From a virus, in IMG/VR virus record IMGVR_UViG_3300008108_003243, positions 1 through 42,126 of that record: DNA of 42,126 nucleotides. One strand, given 5' to 3'. Position 1 is the stretch's first letter, and every line of letters starts with the position of its first letter. A model generated the notes under the pieces. The model worked only from the letters and a program-made list of their open reading frames with translations, did not search any database and was not told where the DNA came from. Positions 6,778 to 15,037 of this stretch are shown one piece after another. The position numbers and the translations under genes were made by a program.

Positions 6778-9078
6778 TCAGATCTTACAACTCTCGCAAT
6801 CGTCCTCCTCAGAATTTGTTAAGATGTCGTCAAGAAGAGACTTGACTTTATTATCTATCTTATCTTCAATTTCATCACTCTTCATGTCATGAGTATTTTG
6901 ATAGTAAGAGGTCTTCCATCCGTATTTGTAAGTCCTTAGAAGGTCGTTTGCCATTACTGAAGTAGGAACTTCATTATCGGCATAATTCTCTGGATTATAC
7001 GACCAGTTTCCAGATATCGCTTGATCAAAGAACTTTTGCATAACTGCAACAATATTAATATAACCAGTATTGTCAGGCATATCCCAGAGCAACGTATAAT
7101 TGTTCTTAAGGGAATGATACTGAGGAACGATTTGTTTAAGGGGACCCTTCTTTGATTTCTTAACGGACAAGTATCCGCGAGGTGGTTCGATTCCATTGGT
7201 TGCGTTTGACACAACGGAACTGCTCTCCGATGGCATCTGTGCGGACAGTGTTGAGTGCCTGAGACCGTGAGCCAAGATGGATGATCTAAGAGTTTCCCAA
7301 TCATGTTCTAATCCAACAGAAGTAATTTCATCTACATCCTTCTTGTATGTATCAATGGGAAGAATCCCATCAGCATATTTTGTGCGATCAAAATAACCAC
7401 ACTTACCTTTTTCAATGGCAAGTTGATTAGAAGATTTTAATAGGTAGTATTGGAAAGATTCTGAAAGACCATGAACCGCATCCCATGCTTCTTGAGATCC
7501 ATATCCATAACCTAATTTTGCCAAATAGTGTGCTAACCCAATGAATCCCACACCAAGAGAACGACGTGCCTTGGTGGCGATTTCTGCCGCCTCTACGGGA
7601 TATTTTTGATAGTCAATCAACTCCTCCAGACCACGAACAGAAAGATCACAAAGTTCTTCAAGTTCTTCGTCCGACTTTACCTTACCAACGTTGATTGCAG
7701 AAAGAATGCATAGGGCAATTTCACCACTACCATCAATGTGTTGAAGTGGATCTGTAGGAAGAGTAATCTCCTGGCAAAGGTTACTCATATTTACCTTGTC
7801 TTTAAAAGAAGAGTGTGAATTGCAGTGGTCGATATTCATGATGTAAATACGACCAGTCTCTGCTCTCTCCTTCAGGAGGTCCAGAATGAGTTCTTGAGCG
7901 CCAATAGTTTTTCTTGGAATAGTTGTATCTCGTTCATAAGATACATATAACTCGTCAAATCGATCAGTGCCAAAAGCATCATACAGACCAGGAACGTCGT
8001 GAGGAGAGAAGAGGGAGATGTCTGCGTCTTGGATGAATCGTTCATAGAAGAGTTTGCTAATTTGGATACTGTAGTCTAACTTACGAACTCGGTTATCCTC
8101 GGTTCCTTTATTATTTTTTAAAACAATAATATCTTCTATTTCTTGGTGCCAGATTGGGAAGTGGACAGTTGCTGATCCACCTCTGATGCCATTTTGAGTG
8201 CAGCATCGGACAGTTGCTTCAAACTTTTTGAGGAATGGGATAACACCTGTGTGACTAACTTCTCCCCCTCGGATCTTACTGTTGATGCCACGGATGCGAC
8301 CTGCGTTGATACCGATTCCCGCCCTTTGTGCAACATATCTGCCAATAGCCATATCGCTAGTAAAGATACTATCGAGGGTGTCATCAACATCAACAAGCAC
8401 ACAGCTAGCGAATTGTCTAAGTGGCGTTCGCACTCCCGCCATGATAGGTGTGGGAATGTTGATTTTGTGCCTTGAGATTGCGTCATAATACCTCTTGACA
8501 TAAGAGAGTCTTGTTTCCTTTGGATACTCTGCAAAGATAGTCAGAGCAATCATCATGTACATAAACTGTGGGGTTTCATATACACCGCCACTGCTTCTAT
8601 CTTGCACGAGGTACTTATCAACGACTTGACGTAGACCCGCATAAGTGAATAAGAAGTCACGAGTATGATCAATAAAACCATTAACCTTTGCAAATTCTTC
8701 TTTACTATATCTAGAGAGAATATCACCATCATAAACACCTTTGTTAACACAAGTTTCAATATGTTCCATTAAAGTTGGAACTTCGTGGATTTTACCAAAG
8801 ATAGATTTACGAACAGAAAACAGAAGAAGTCTTGCAGCAACGTATTGGTAATTTGGATGATCCAAATCAATCAAATCAGACGCAGAACGAATAAGAATTT
8901 CTTGAATTTGTGCAGTAGTAATCCCATCGTAAAATTGAATTCCAGATTGAATCTCAACTTGTGATGCAGACACTCCAGCTAGATCTTTACATGCAAGATC
9001 AACCATTACATGCATCTTATCCAGATTGATTGGTTCCACTCGACCATTTCTTTTGATGACTTTAATACCGTTGCTCAT
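6778..9078 (-). CDS. nrdA: Ribonucleotide reductase class Ia large subunit (NrdA)
   Basis: This is the R1 subunit, which reduces ribonucleotides to deoxyribonucleotides for phage DNA synthesis. An N-terminal region is followed by the catalytic barrel. The first active-site Cys lies in LRQFASCVLVD. The Asn-x-Cys-x-Glu loop is NLCQE (about residue 430), the second redox Cys is in IALCILSAINVG, and the mobile C-terminal pair is CESC near the end. The ATG at 9078 overlaps the primase stop as ATGA, so translation is probably coupled. An in-frame upstream ATG at 9090 is less likely. Dividing cyanobacterial hosts have limited dNTPs, which explains the common presence of nrdAB in this phage group. 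Confidence 0.96.
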   Translation of the reverse strand: MSNGIKVIKRNGRVEPINLDKMHVMVDLACKDLAGVSASQVEIQSGIQFYDGITTAQIQEILIRSASDLIDLDHPNYQYVAARLLLFSVRKSIFGKIHEVPTLMEHIETCVNKGVYDGDILSRYSKEEFAKVNGFIDHTRDFLFTYAGLRQVVDKYLVQDRSSGGVYETPQFMYMMIALTIFAEYPKETRLSYVKRYYDAISRHKINIPTPIMAGVRTPLRQFASCVLVDVDDTLDSIFTSDMAIGRYVAQRAGIGINAGRIRGINSKIRGGEVSHTGVIPFLKKFEATVRCCTQNGIRGGSATVHFPIWHQEIEDIIVLKNNKGTEDNRVRKLDYSIQISKLFYERFIQDADISLFSPHDVPGLYDAFGTDRFDELYVSYERDTTIPRKTIGAQELILDLLKERAETGRIYIMNIDHCNSHSSFKDKVNMSNLCQEITLPTDPLQHIDGSGEIALCILSAINVGKVKSDEELEELCDLSVRGLEELIDYQKYPVEAAEIATKARRSLGVGFIGLAHYLAKLGYGYGSQEAWDAVHGLSESFQYYLLKSSNQLAIEKGKCGYFDRTKYADGILPIDTYKKDVDEITSVGLEHDWETLRSSILAHGLRHSTLSAQMPSESSSVVSNATNGIEPPRGYLSVKKSKKGPLKQIVPQYHSLKNNYTLLWDMPDNTGYINIVAVMQKFFDQAISGNWSYNPENYADNEVPTSVMANDLLRTYKYGWKTSYYQNTHDMKSDEIEDKIDNKVKSLLDDILTNSEEDDCESCKI

Positions 9079-10043
9079 ATTTTCTTCCAAGTAGTAAATT
9101 TAAGTTTTGCTTCTAGACCACTATAAGTATTTGATTCTATCACAGACTGAACATCCAGTCCAGACAAAACCATATCATTAATATCTTTTTCATTTATACT
9201 AGATGGCCAAATGACGATTCTTTCTCCTCTATCAATGGTACGGGCAATACGGGAGACGATTTCTTTATTGCGGGGTTCGTTATCATAGATCCACACACAA
9301 TCGCCAATACCCCACTTACCAATATCACCGTCAGCTCCGCAAAGAGCAATCGAGTTGCGAATGAAAGTTGAGTCGAAGGGACCTTCCGTAACGTAGACAG
9401 TTTGATTTTTTTGTACTTCATCGAGACCATAGATTTTTGGTGCGTCATCATTAAACATCACAGTAATATATTTAATAGACTTTGAATTTAGAGATCTTCC
9501 TTGTATACCAACAAGATCATCTTGATAGTATAGTGGTATTACAATCCTAGACTCTTCAGTATCCGTTGCTGCAAAAGTAGGTTTAATTGAGTTAACAAAC
9601 TCTTTAAATTTTTCAGCAAAATAAAATTTATCTGGATCTAATTTTCTTTTTTCCAGATATTGTTTTGCCTTAGTATCTTCTGATGATTTTGGAAGTTCTA
9701 ATCTTTTTTTAAACTTAGGTTTTTCAAATTCAAACTTTGGTTCTTCTGCTGTAAAATTTTTACCAGTATGACCTTCTTTGAATTTTTCTAAGGTATATTG
9801 TTTATGCAATTCAGAATCAACTTTTTTTAAAAAGTTATTAAACGATAAACTTACTCCACAATTATGGCATTTGTAATTTGTATTATTTTTTACTCCGTAA
9901 AGATACCCACGCGCCTTATTTTTATTCTTCTGAGAATCTCCACAGATGGGGCATCTAAAGTTATATAGATTTTGCTTTACTGCTTTAAATTTTTGAAGAC
10001 GAGGGGATATTAGGTTTACAAACCTAACGTCAACATAATCCAT
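9075..10043 (-). CDS. 61: DNA primase subunit gp61
   Basis: The primase makes RNA primers for lagging-strand synthesis with the gp41 helicase. The start MDYVDVRFVN gives 322 aa. The N-terminal zinc ribbon is CPICG (C31, C34) and KCHNCG (C59, C62). The TOPRIM-like core shows YVTEGPFDS and a later acidic motif VWIYDNEPRN. A basic linker (about 105-150) joins the two. The chosen ATG follows a near-consensus early promoter. An in-frame start further upstream (10100) would lie inside that promoter. It overlaps nrdA by 4 bases. Confidence 0.93.
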   Translation of the reverse strand: MDYVDVRFVNLISPRLQKFKAVKQNLYNFRCPICGDSQKNKNKARGYLYGVKNNTNYKCHNCGVSLSFNNFLKKVDSELHKQYTLEKFKEGHTGKNFTAEEPKFEFEKPKFKKRLELPKSSEDTKAKQYLEKRKLDPDKFYFAEKFKEFVNSIKPTFAATDTEESRIVIPLYYQDDLVGIQGRSLNSKSIKYITVMFNDDAPKIYGLDEVQKNQTVYVTEGPFDSTFIRNSIALCGADGDIGKWGIGDCVWIYDNEPRNKEIVSRIARTIDRGERIVIWPSSINEKDINDMVLSGLDVQSVIESNTYSGLEAKLKFTTWKKI

Positions 10044-10065
10044 GATAATTAATTTAGATGGCCCA

Positions 10066-10094
10066 ATACTAACATTCCCAGAATCTGCTGTCAA
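10066..10094 (-). promoter_or_regulatory. Sigma70-type early promoter for gp61-nrdA-nrdB
   Basis: On the minus strand a consensus -35 TTGACA (10094-10089) is separated by exactly 17 bases from TAGTAT (10071-10066). It lies 23 bases upstream of the primase ATG. It is the best sigma70 match noticed in the window. Confidence 0.75.
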
Positions 10095-10206
10095 CCTCAA
10101 GATCCATTAAACAAACACTGATAATACTTGTCCACTTGATAACAGTATTTGTTAATTCCTGAAGACAATAAATTGAATCAATCGTCTTATGTCTTTTTTT
10201 AATCAT
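10069..10206 (-). CDS. Possible small ORF (45 aa), doubtful
   Basis: The frame starts MIKKRHKTIDSIY and ends RFWEC, in the 197-base gap between the primase and the 134-aa gene. A late-like ATAAATA lies about 21 bases upstream. A 27-base inverted repeat (AATCATGG ... CCATGATT) covers the start codon. No homologue is recognised, and its 3' end overlaps the early promoter of gp61. It could be noncoding spacer. Confidence 0.3.
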   Translation of the reverse strand: MIKKRHKTIDSIYCLQELTNTVIKWTSIISVCLMDLEVDSRFWEC

Positions 10207-10233
10207 GGTTTTAATCCACCCATGATTATTTAT
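10199..10233. other. Inverted repeat with T-rich flank and late-like box
   Basis: Arms AATCATGG and CCATGATT flank an 11-base loop. The plus-strand 3' side is T-rich (ATTTATTTTTT), as in a terminator, but no plus-strand gene precedes it. The minus-strand complement of the flank contains ATAAATA (10227-10233). Its role is unclear. Confidence 0.35.
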
Positions 10234-10240
10234 TTTTTAA

Positions 10241-10645
10241 TTACTTGGATAATGACTGTTGGATTGTTTGTTGATTTGGTGAATTACCAACAGTTAAAAG
10301 ATTACCAAAAAAACTTGCTGATCCAATAATTAAAACGGCGGCAGTGCCTAGTCCCGTTGCAATCCACCTAAACGTTGCCAGATCATTTACTCTATTTTCT
10401 AGAGTATCTAATCTTTTATTCACACCATCTTTCATATCATCCAACATATTCACAATCAATCTATCGTTCTTATCGCTTTCATCTAAACGAGCTTCATGTC
10501 GTTCTAAAATAATTGCCACCCTGTTACTACTTTCACTAATAGATGCAACTGCTCTTTCCAGTTTATCGAGCATTTCTTTTGATAGGTCTTCATAGATACT
10601 AAGCTTACTTTCAAGGACCGCTAATTTCTCTAGACCGAATGCCAT
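10241..10645 (-). CDS. Coiled-coil protein with C-terminal membrane segment (134 aa)
   Basis: Residues 1-90 form a long charged coiled coil (KLAVLESKLSIYEDLSKEML, RLDTLENRVNDL). A single hydrophobic helix follows (about 94-115, WIATGLGTAAVLIIGSASFF), then a short polar Gln/Ser-rich tail. The layout resembles the small coiled-coil plus transmembrane phage proteins of the haemolysin-XhlA type, so a role near lysis or membrane is possible but unproven. It is the last gene of the unit 11229-10241, one base after the 68-aa gene. Confidence 0.7.
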   Translation of the reverse strand: MAFGLEKLAVLESKLSIYEDLSKEMLDKLERAVASISESSNRVAIILERHEARLDESDKNDRLIVNMLDDMKDGVNKRLDTLENRVNDLATFRWIATGLGTAAVLIIGSASFFGNLLTVGNSPNQQTIQQSLSK

Positions 10646-10646
10646 T

Positions 10647-10853
10647 TTACTTCTTTTTTTTACTGGATTGTCTTAAGAACTGACTATATGCTTTTGGCAA
10701 TCTTCTCATCACTTTTGATCTTCCATCTTGAACAGGATCAAATCCACCTGCAGTATATGGATCCCCTTTAGAAGTATATGCTCCACTTGACCCAGGTGCG
10801 TTTGCAACCATACTTTCTTTAATGATTTTAATAATCCTATCAAGTGGGGTCAT
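10647..10853 (-). CDS. Small basic hypothetical protein (68 aa)
   Basis: An N-terminal amphipathic helix (MTPLDRIIKIIKES) precedes a Gly/Ser/Pro-rich flexible middle and a strongly basic end (RSKVMRRLPKAYSQFLRQSSKKKK region). The helix ending in I-K-E resembles T4-type prohead-protease sites, so a head-associated role is possible. No domain is recognised. It overlaps the 129-aa gene by 14 bases, indicating coupled translation. Confidence 0.6.
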   Translation of the reverse strand: MTPLDRIIKIIKESMVANAPGSSGAYTSKGDPYTAGGFDPVQDGRSKVMRRLPKAYSQFLRQSSKKKK

Positions 10854-11229
10854 CTTTGTATACTTTTCTGAGTTCTGCTAAGCAATGAATGTCAACTGGA
10901 ATATCATGAATATATGTTTTGGGGTAATCTGGCATTCGATTCAAAAATATAATAAAAGTTTTCATCACATCCCACAACTCTTTTTCTATTTTGTAAAACA
11001 ACATTGGTGTTGCTGCTTCTCCAAAAATATTATAAAGAATTATAAAATGATTTATTAAAAGATGAGTTTTTAATTGACCAGAATTTTTATATCTTTTAAG
11101 TAATCTTTTGATATACTTAAAATGATTCAAATCTTTATCAAAATCATCTTTAGTGACTGCTTGAGGATTCTCATAGTTTTTTATAGCAAATAATAAAAAA
11201 TTGTCCTCGTTCAAGTCAGTAAAATACAT
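10840..11229 (-). CDS. Conserved hypothetical protein (129 aa)
   Basis: A helical protein rich in Lys, Tyr, Phe and Leu (FKYIKRLLKRYKNSGQLKTH, LINHFIILYNIFGEAATPML). The pattern resembles short T4-like phage proteins of unknown function next to virion genes. No catalytic motif is visible. It starts 14 bases after the stop of the 175-aa structural-type gene and is probably part of the same late transcript. Confidence 0.65.
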   Translation of the reverse strand: MYFTDLNEDNFLLFAIKNYENPQAVTKDDFDKDLNHFKYIKRLLKRYKNSGQLKTHLLINHFIILYNIFGEAATPMLFYKIEKELWDVMKTFIIFLNRMPDYPKTYIHDIPVDIHCLAELRKVYKDDPT

Positions 11230-11243
11230 AAGTTAAATATCTA

Positions 11244-11771
11244 TCATGCAAGTGGATTACCATCATAAATTGGAGTATTACCAGTGGTAATTCCAGACAT
11301 TGCTACAAGAGTTTCTTTTTTAACTCTTAAGTTGCCATGTTGATCAACATAAGTTGTAACACCTACCCATCCAGAATGAGTAACTGCATATTGAGTGGTT
11401 ACTGCTGCTGCTGCACCTGCTGCTCCAACACCATATACATGCTCATCAGCAGATGTCTGCGCCTTATTATAAGCAGAGTCAAATACTGTATAAACAGGTG
11501 CCTCAGTGATTTGGAATGAAGTAGAGGCAATCGCTGCTCCACTTAGACCAGAGGTTGAAGCAATAGAAAGTTGTGTTGTACTTGCGATACCAACAATTAC
11601 AGCTTCGCCAAAATATGTTCCAGAACGGTTGCCAAATCTGATTACATTACCAGTAGCAGCAGCACCAACAGCACCAAACGAAGTACCTGCTCCAGTTACT
11701 GTTAAAGTCGTATAGTTCAGGGAGACTGTTCCCCCTGCAAACTTAGCATCATTATTTCCCCAGAGTGCCAT
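11244..11771 (-). CDS. Putative virion structural protein (175 aa)
   Basis: Gly/Ala/Thr/Ser-rich, with regular short beta-like segments (TVSLNYTTLTVTGAGTSFG) and almost no Lys or Cys in the first 150 residues. This is typical of phage capsid-surface or tail-decoration proteins of cyanophages. MALWGNNDAK is a short polar start with no signal peptide. A late promoter TATAAATA lies 32 bases upstream. The exact position in the virion cannot be told from sequence. Confidence 0.6.
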   Translation of the reverse strand: MALWGNNDAKFAGGTVSLNYTTLTVTGAGTSFGAVGAAATGNVIRFGNRSGTYFGEAVIVGIASTTQLSIASTSGLSGAAIASTSFQITEAPVYTVFDSAYNKAQTSADEHVYGVGAAGAAAAVTTQYAVTHSGWVGVTTYVDQHGNLRVKKETLVAMSGITTGNTPIYDGNPLA

Positions 11772-11802
11772 GTGATTGCCTAAGATAACTATTTTCTTTT
11801 TT

Positions 11803-11810
11803 TATTTATA
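11803..11810 (-). promoter_or_regulatory. T4-type late promoter (TATAAATA)
   Basis: An exact TATAAATA lies 32 bases upstream of the 175-aa gene and 15 bases after the T tract of the preceding terminator. Confidence 0.75.
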
Positions 11811-11824
11811 AAAACACGGAGGTA

Positions 11825-11859
11825 GAAAAAAGGAGACCCTTACTTTTTAGGTCCCCTTT
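11825..11859 (-). terminator. Rho-independent terminator overlapping a coding end
   Basis: Arms AAGGGGACC and GGTCTCCTT (one mismatch) are followed by TTTTT on the minus strand. The upstream arm encodes the last residues of the 54-aa protein. Confidence 0.65.
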
Positions 11860-12004
11860 GGAGTACTACTCTTAAAAAATTAGTAGTCAAATCGAGTAAT
11901 CCATTTTCTTCAAATCTTTTTGTTTTTGCTAACCACTCAGAGGTAGTTAACAACAGACCAAGAACAATGGTTACTCCCCAGTTAGTTACAAAACAAGTAA
12001 TCAT
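11840..12004 (-). CDS. Small membrane protein (54 aa)
   Basis: Read directly from the minus strand: MITCFVTNWGVTIVLGLLLT, then a polar C-terminus ending GPKK. One hydrophobic helix spans about residues 8-22. The start overlaps the preceding 57-aa gene by ATGA, which supports translation. The 3' end lies inside the terminator stem. Size and topology would suit a small holin or antiholin-like protein, but nothing specific supports that. Confidence 0.6.
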   Translation of the reverse strand: MITCFVTNWGVTIVLGLLLTTSEWLAKTKRFEENGLLDLTTNFLRVVLQRGPKK

Positions 12005-12174
12005 GCTTGTGGTGTAAAGAGTTTATCTTTTACCAGATCATAAACTACATTGTCAATGCTGTTATCTGTGCTATCAACATACTTCTTGAGTAGGTCAAGA
12101 ACAAGATTCTTAACTGCAGGATGTGTCGCAATTTGAATCAGAAGTGGTTTTACCACTGCTACTACTGCGCCCAT
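12001..12174 (-). CDS. Small conserved-looking hypothetical protein (57 aa)
   Basis: Read from the minus strand: MGAVVAVVKPLLIQIATHPA, then VKNLVLDLLKKYVDSTDNSI and an acidic/hydrophobic end. AGGACATC precedes the ATG, and a late-like CTAAATA lies 30 bases upstream. It is probably amphipathic helical. It is coupled to the following 54-aa membrane protein by an ATGA overlap, so the two may act together. Confidence 0.6.
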   Translation of the reverse strand: MGAVVAVVKPLLIQIATHPAVKNLVLDLLKKYVDSTDNSIDNVVYDLVKDKLFTPQA

Positions 12175-12203
12175 GATGTCCTCCGTATGAGAGTATCCTG
12201 GCT

Positions 12204-12210
12204 TATTTAG
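12204..12210 (-). promoter_or_regulatory. Late promoter candidate (CTAAATA)
   Basis: CTAAATA on the minus strand lies 30 bases upstream of the 57-aa gene, directly after the end of the 752-aa gene. Confidence 0.5.
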
Positions 12211-12212
12211 TA

Positions 12213-14471
12213 TCAGTCGTATCTAGAATGCATCATGTCCTGTGCTCTTTGGGCATCAGCACGACGCTTTGCTACTTTTTGTGCTGGAGTAACGCTAGGT
12301 CCAGGTGTAGGAGCACCCTTTACCTTTTTCTTTCCTCTTTGTTGAATAGCACCACCAGCACCCATTCTACCAGCACCCATAACACTATGCATGTGTCTCA
12401 TCACTTTAGAGTGCGTGTCATTACCACCCATAGTGCCACCTTTGGTTACTGATTTACCAGTCTTAAGATCCTTGCCAGTTTGCTTCTCATAGCGATTTAG
12501 TTCATCAAGTTCAGTTTCTTCTCTATAGTCACCCTTACGTGTTGATAAGATTCTTTCTAACTTTGCTTTAGCATTTAAAGTCTGTTGTCTTTCAGTATCT
12601 TTTTGTTTTGGTGATAGTGCTGACTTTGGATCTACTGCTTCTTGTGCTTCAATTTTTTTAGCAATTTTGTGTGCCTTTGTGATAGTAGATTTCTTTAACG
12701 GTGGTTTATCACCAGTCTGGTCCATAGCAGCTGCCATACCGATTGCATATGGTTCTCTTGCTGCTTCAGGAACGCAATTTGGAACTTCACGACCATTCTT
12801 CATTTTTGTTCCTCTGGCAACTTTACCAGGCCAACACTTACTTGCGCCAACATTCTTACGTGCTTGTGCAAGACCTTCATCGACACTATCACCTTTTGGT
12901 TCAAAAGAAGAGTTTTGAAGATGTGCTGCTGCTTTATATGAAGGATGACCTGCACTAAACTTTTGCCATGCTTTAGTGTTTGCCTTTTTATCAGCAGCAG
13001 TCACGGTCATTCTTTTATCTTCTGGTTCTTTTTTTTCACCACCATAAACTGCCTCATCCATCTCATAAGAATTGTTGAGAACTTTATGTGCTGCTTTTGC
13101 AACTTTTGCTGTTGTCTTTACACCAGATGCTACACCTTTGCCAAATTCAGTTGCACCTTTCGCTGCAACTTTTACTGCTTTACTTGCAGTTGCAGTCGCT
13201 GCTCTATGACGCTCCATTCCTTGCTGATACGCCTTAACAGCACCAAGAACACCTTTGGCAATTCTATCTTTTAATGGTTTCTTAGCAGGTTGTTGCTTTT
13301 TGGCATTTGCTACTGCAGATTGTCTCTGAAGTGCTGCCTTCATTCCAGATGAATTTGAAGAAGATTTTTCAGATTGTCTTCTTGTTTCCTTTTCTTTACG
13401 GAGTCTTTTAATGGCAGCAGTTTTTGCGCCACCCTTCAATTCTCCTACAGATTTGCCACCTTTTGTTTTTGGTTCAATCCTAACTCCACCCGCTCTTGCT
13501 TCAGTTAAAGTGAATTCTTCACCAAGTTCAAATACAAACTGTGCAAACTCTTCTAAACCAAGATCTTCAATAAGAATATCAAGACCAGTAGAATTTAATC
13601 CCTGCTCATAAAAATATTCTGTTGCTATCTCAATTGATTTAAAAAAAAATTCTTCCTTTAATTCTGGATTGATTACAATTTTATTATCTACGTTTTTTTC
13701 TGAAATCTTTTTAACATCTGCATTTGTAGATTTACTAATCACTTCATGAAGATCTTGTCTCCAATCAGAAAGATATGCAGATTCTTTTTTTACACCCTTC
13801 TTTCTGGTGTCATTACCATCAGGAACGCCACCTCTTGCTTTTTGAATGGCATTATGAACTGCTCCAGCATGTTCTTTACTACCACTTTCAATCTTACCAT
13901 CACCATCAAAATCTTTCTTTGCTTTTTTACCACCTGGTTTATGCTGAAGTGCGGCAGCAGTTTGCTCTCCCTTCTTCTTTTCACCTTCATATGGATTGCC
14001 ATATGAAGTTCCAGTTACAGATTGGATTTGAGGATTAGCTCTCAACTGATGAATTTTAGTTCTAGATGCATATCTACGATATGGTTTTCCATATCCTTTT
14101 GCTGGAGTAACTAAAACTTTTTGCTTATCTTCTTCTTCAATAGAATCAACTTCTTCTTTAACTCCACCACCAAAAAGCATTGCTTTTGCAGCATCCTTGA
14201 CTGGAGCAGAAGCTTTTGAGTTTTGAAGTGTTTGTGTAAACGCTCTCTCTAGAGGAATCCCTTCCCTTCTTGCTTTGTATCTTGTGTCATAAGCAAGTTG
14301 TCTTGCTTGCTTCTTAACAGGATCTCCACCAGAATCTCCACCACCTTCAGAGGATCCACCACCAGAAGCAGCAGGTGATTCTTTTTTACCAATTTTTGGC
14401 TGAATTTTTGCTTCCATCTCGGTCAGATAAACCTGATGGAGGTCAGTGACAATATGCTGTAAATTTGCCAT
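12213..14471 (-). CDS. Large modular basic late protein, candidate internal head protein (752 aa)
   Basis: The N-terminus MANLQHIVTDLHQVYLTEME has an L-T-E site like those cut by T4-type prohead protease. The rest is a mosaic: Ser/Gly-rich linker; a KKDFDGDGKIESGSKEH module (Ca-loop-like DxDxDG); an acidic helical domain (about 245-330); a long Ala/Lys-rich histone-like stretch (about 380-480); a Cys-containing SKCWPGKVARGTKM...VPNCVP module (about 550-580); a YAIGMAAAMDQTGDKPP module; and a basic His/Met/Gly-rich end. Such modules recur in several cyanophage structural proteins. A late promoter lies just upstream. Function inferred: DNA-associated virion component. Confidence 0.6.
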   Translation of the reverse strand: MANLQHIVTDLHQVYLTEMEAKIQPKIGKKESPAASGGGSSEGGGDSGGDPVKKQARQLAYDTRYKARREGIPLERAFTQTLQNSKASAPVKDAAKAMLFGGGVKEEVDSIEEEDKQKVLVTPAKGYGKPYRRYASRTKIHQLRANPQIQSVTGTSYGNPYEGEKKKGEQTAAALQHKPGGKKAKKDFDGDGKIESGSKEHAGAVHNAIQKARGGVPDGNDTRKKGVKKESAYLSDWRQDLHEVISKSTNADVKKISEKNVDNKIVINPELKEEFFFKSIEIATEYFYEQGLNSTGLDILIEDLGLEEFAQFVFELGEEFTLTEARAGGVRIEPKTKGGKSVGELKGGAKTAAIKRLRKEKETRRQSEKSSSNSSGMKAALQRQSAVANAKKQQPAKKPLKDRIAKGVLGAVKAYQQGMERHRAATATASKAVKVAAKGATEFGKGVASGVKTTAKVAKAAHKVLNNSYEMDEAVYGGEKKEPEDKRMTVTAADKKANTKAWQKFSAGHPSYKAAAHLQNSSFEPKGDSVDEGLAQARKNVGASKCWPGKVARGTKMKNGREVPNCVPEAAREPYAIGMAAAMDQTGDKPPLKKSTITKAHKIAKKIEAQEAVDPKSALSPKQKDTERQQTLNAKAKLERILSTRKGDYREETELDELNRYEKQTGKDLKTGKSVTKGGTMGGNDTHSKVMRHMHSVMGAGRMGAGGAIQQRGKKKVKGAPTPGPSVTPAQKVAKRRADAQRAQDMMHSRYD

Positions 14472-14498
14472 TCCTCTAAGTTTTATTTTTTGCCTTGT

Positions 14499-14509
14499 AT
14501 TTATTTATG
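14499..14509 (-). promoter_or_regulatory. Late promoter candidate (overlapping ATAAATA boxes)
   Basis: The minus strand reads ATAAATAAATA: two overlapping ATAAATA boxes, 28-35 bases upstream of the 752-aa gene. Confidence 0.6.
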
Positions 14510-14515
14510 AAATTT

Positions 14516-15007
14516 CTAATCTTCTTTGTATCCGACATCTTCATGGATCCATGCTTTAAACATTTCATCATTCTCAGTAACACAAATCAAATGATTAGTC
14601 CCTTTGCGAACTATCTTACCAATCATACCATTTTTCAAACTTTCAACATATGTGCCTTCATTGAAAATTTGACCAGAGATGTATTTTTCTCTTAATTGTT
14701 TTTCTTTATCCCTATCAATATTCTCCGATGGATTAACTTTTACTTTATTTTTTCTGGCAAAACTAGGATTTTGTGTTGCAACAGGTCTTTGATTTGCTTG
14801 AGTTCTAACTTGACCTGGATCTTGTTTACCCAGAACTTGATTCTGGTTATAAAATTTTAATCTTCCAGCAACATTTTTAGCAATAAATTCCCCAGTGTTT
14901 TTATCATGGTATCCACCATGTCCATCTGGAACTAAACCGAGTCTCCTGCTTTGAATACTAGCAAGAGATCCAGTTTCTTTAATGAACTGAGAGAATGATT
15001 TCTTCAT
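14516..15007 (-). CDS. Late protein with capsid-targeting-like N-terminus (163 aa)
   Basis: The start MKKSFSQFIKETGS resembles the T4 capsid-targeting sequence (MKTYQEFIAE): a short amphipathic helix ending in I-x-E, the prohead-protease site. The middle (about 35-110) is basic and Gln/Asn-rich and looks unstructured. The last 45 residues form a small beta-like domain (GMIGKIVRKGTNHLICVTEN...FKAWIHED), resembling short beta-barrel modules of phage head proteins. A GATAAATA box lies 20 bases upstream. It is likely a packaged internal protein. The ATG at 15007 is preferred to 15025. Confidence 0.6.
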   Translation of the reverse strand: MKKSFSQFIKETGSLASIQSRRLGLVPDGHGGYHDKNTGEFIAKNVAGRLKFYNQNQVLGKQDPGQVRTQANQRPVATQNPSFARKNKVKVNPSENIDRDKEKQLREKYISGQIFNEGTYVESLKNGMIGKIVRKGTNHLICVTENDEMFKAWIHEDVGYKED

Positions 15008-15026
15008 AATTATCTTGATATACAAA

Positions 15027-15034
15027 TATTTATC
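15027..15034 (-). promoter_or_regulatory. Late promoter candidate (GATAAATA)
   Basis: GATAAATA on the minus strand lies 20 bases upstream of the ATG at 15007. Confidence 0.6.
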
Positions 15035-15037
15035 AAT

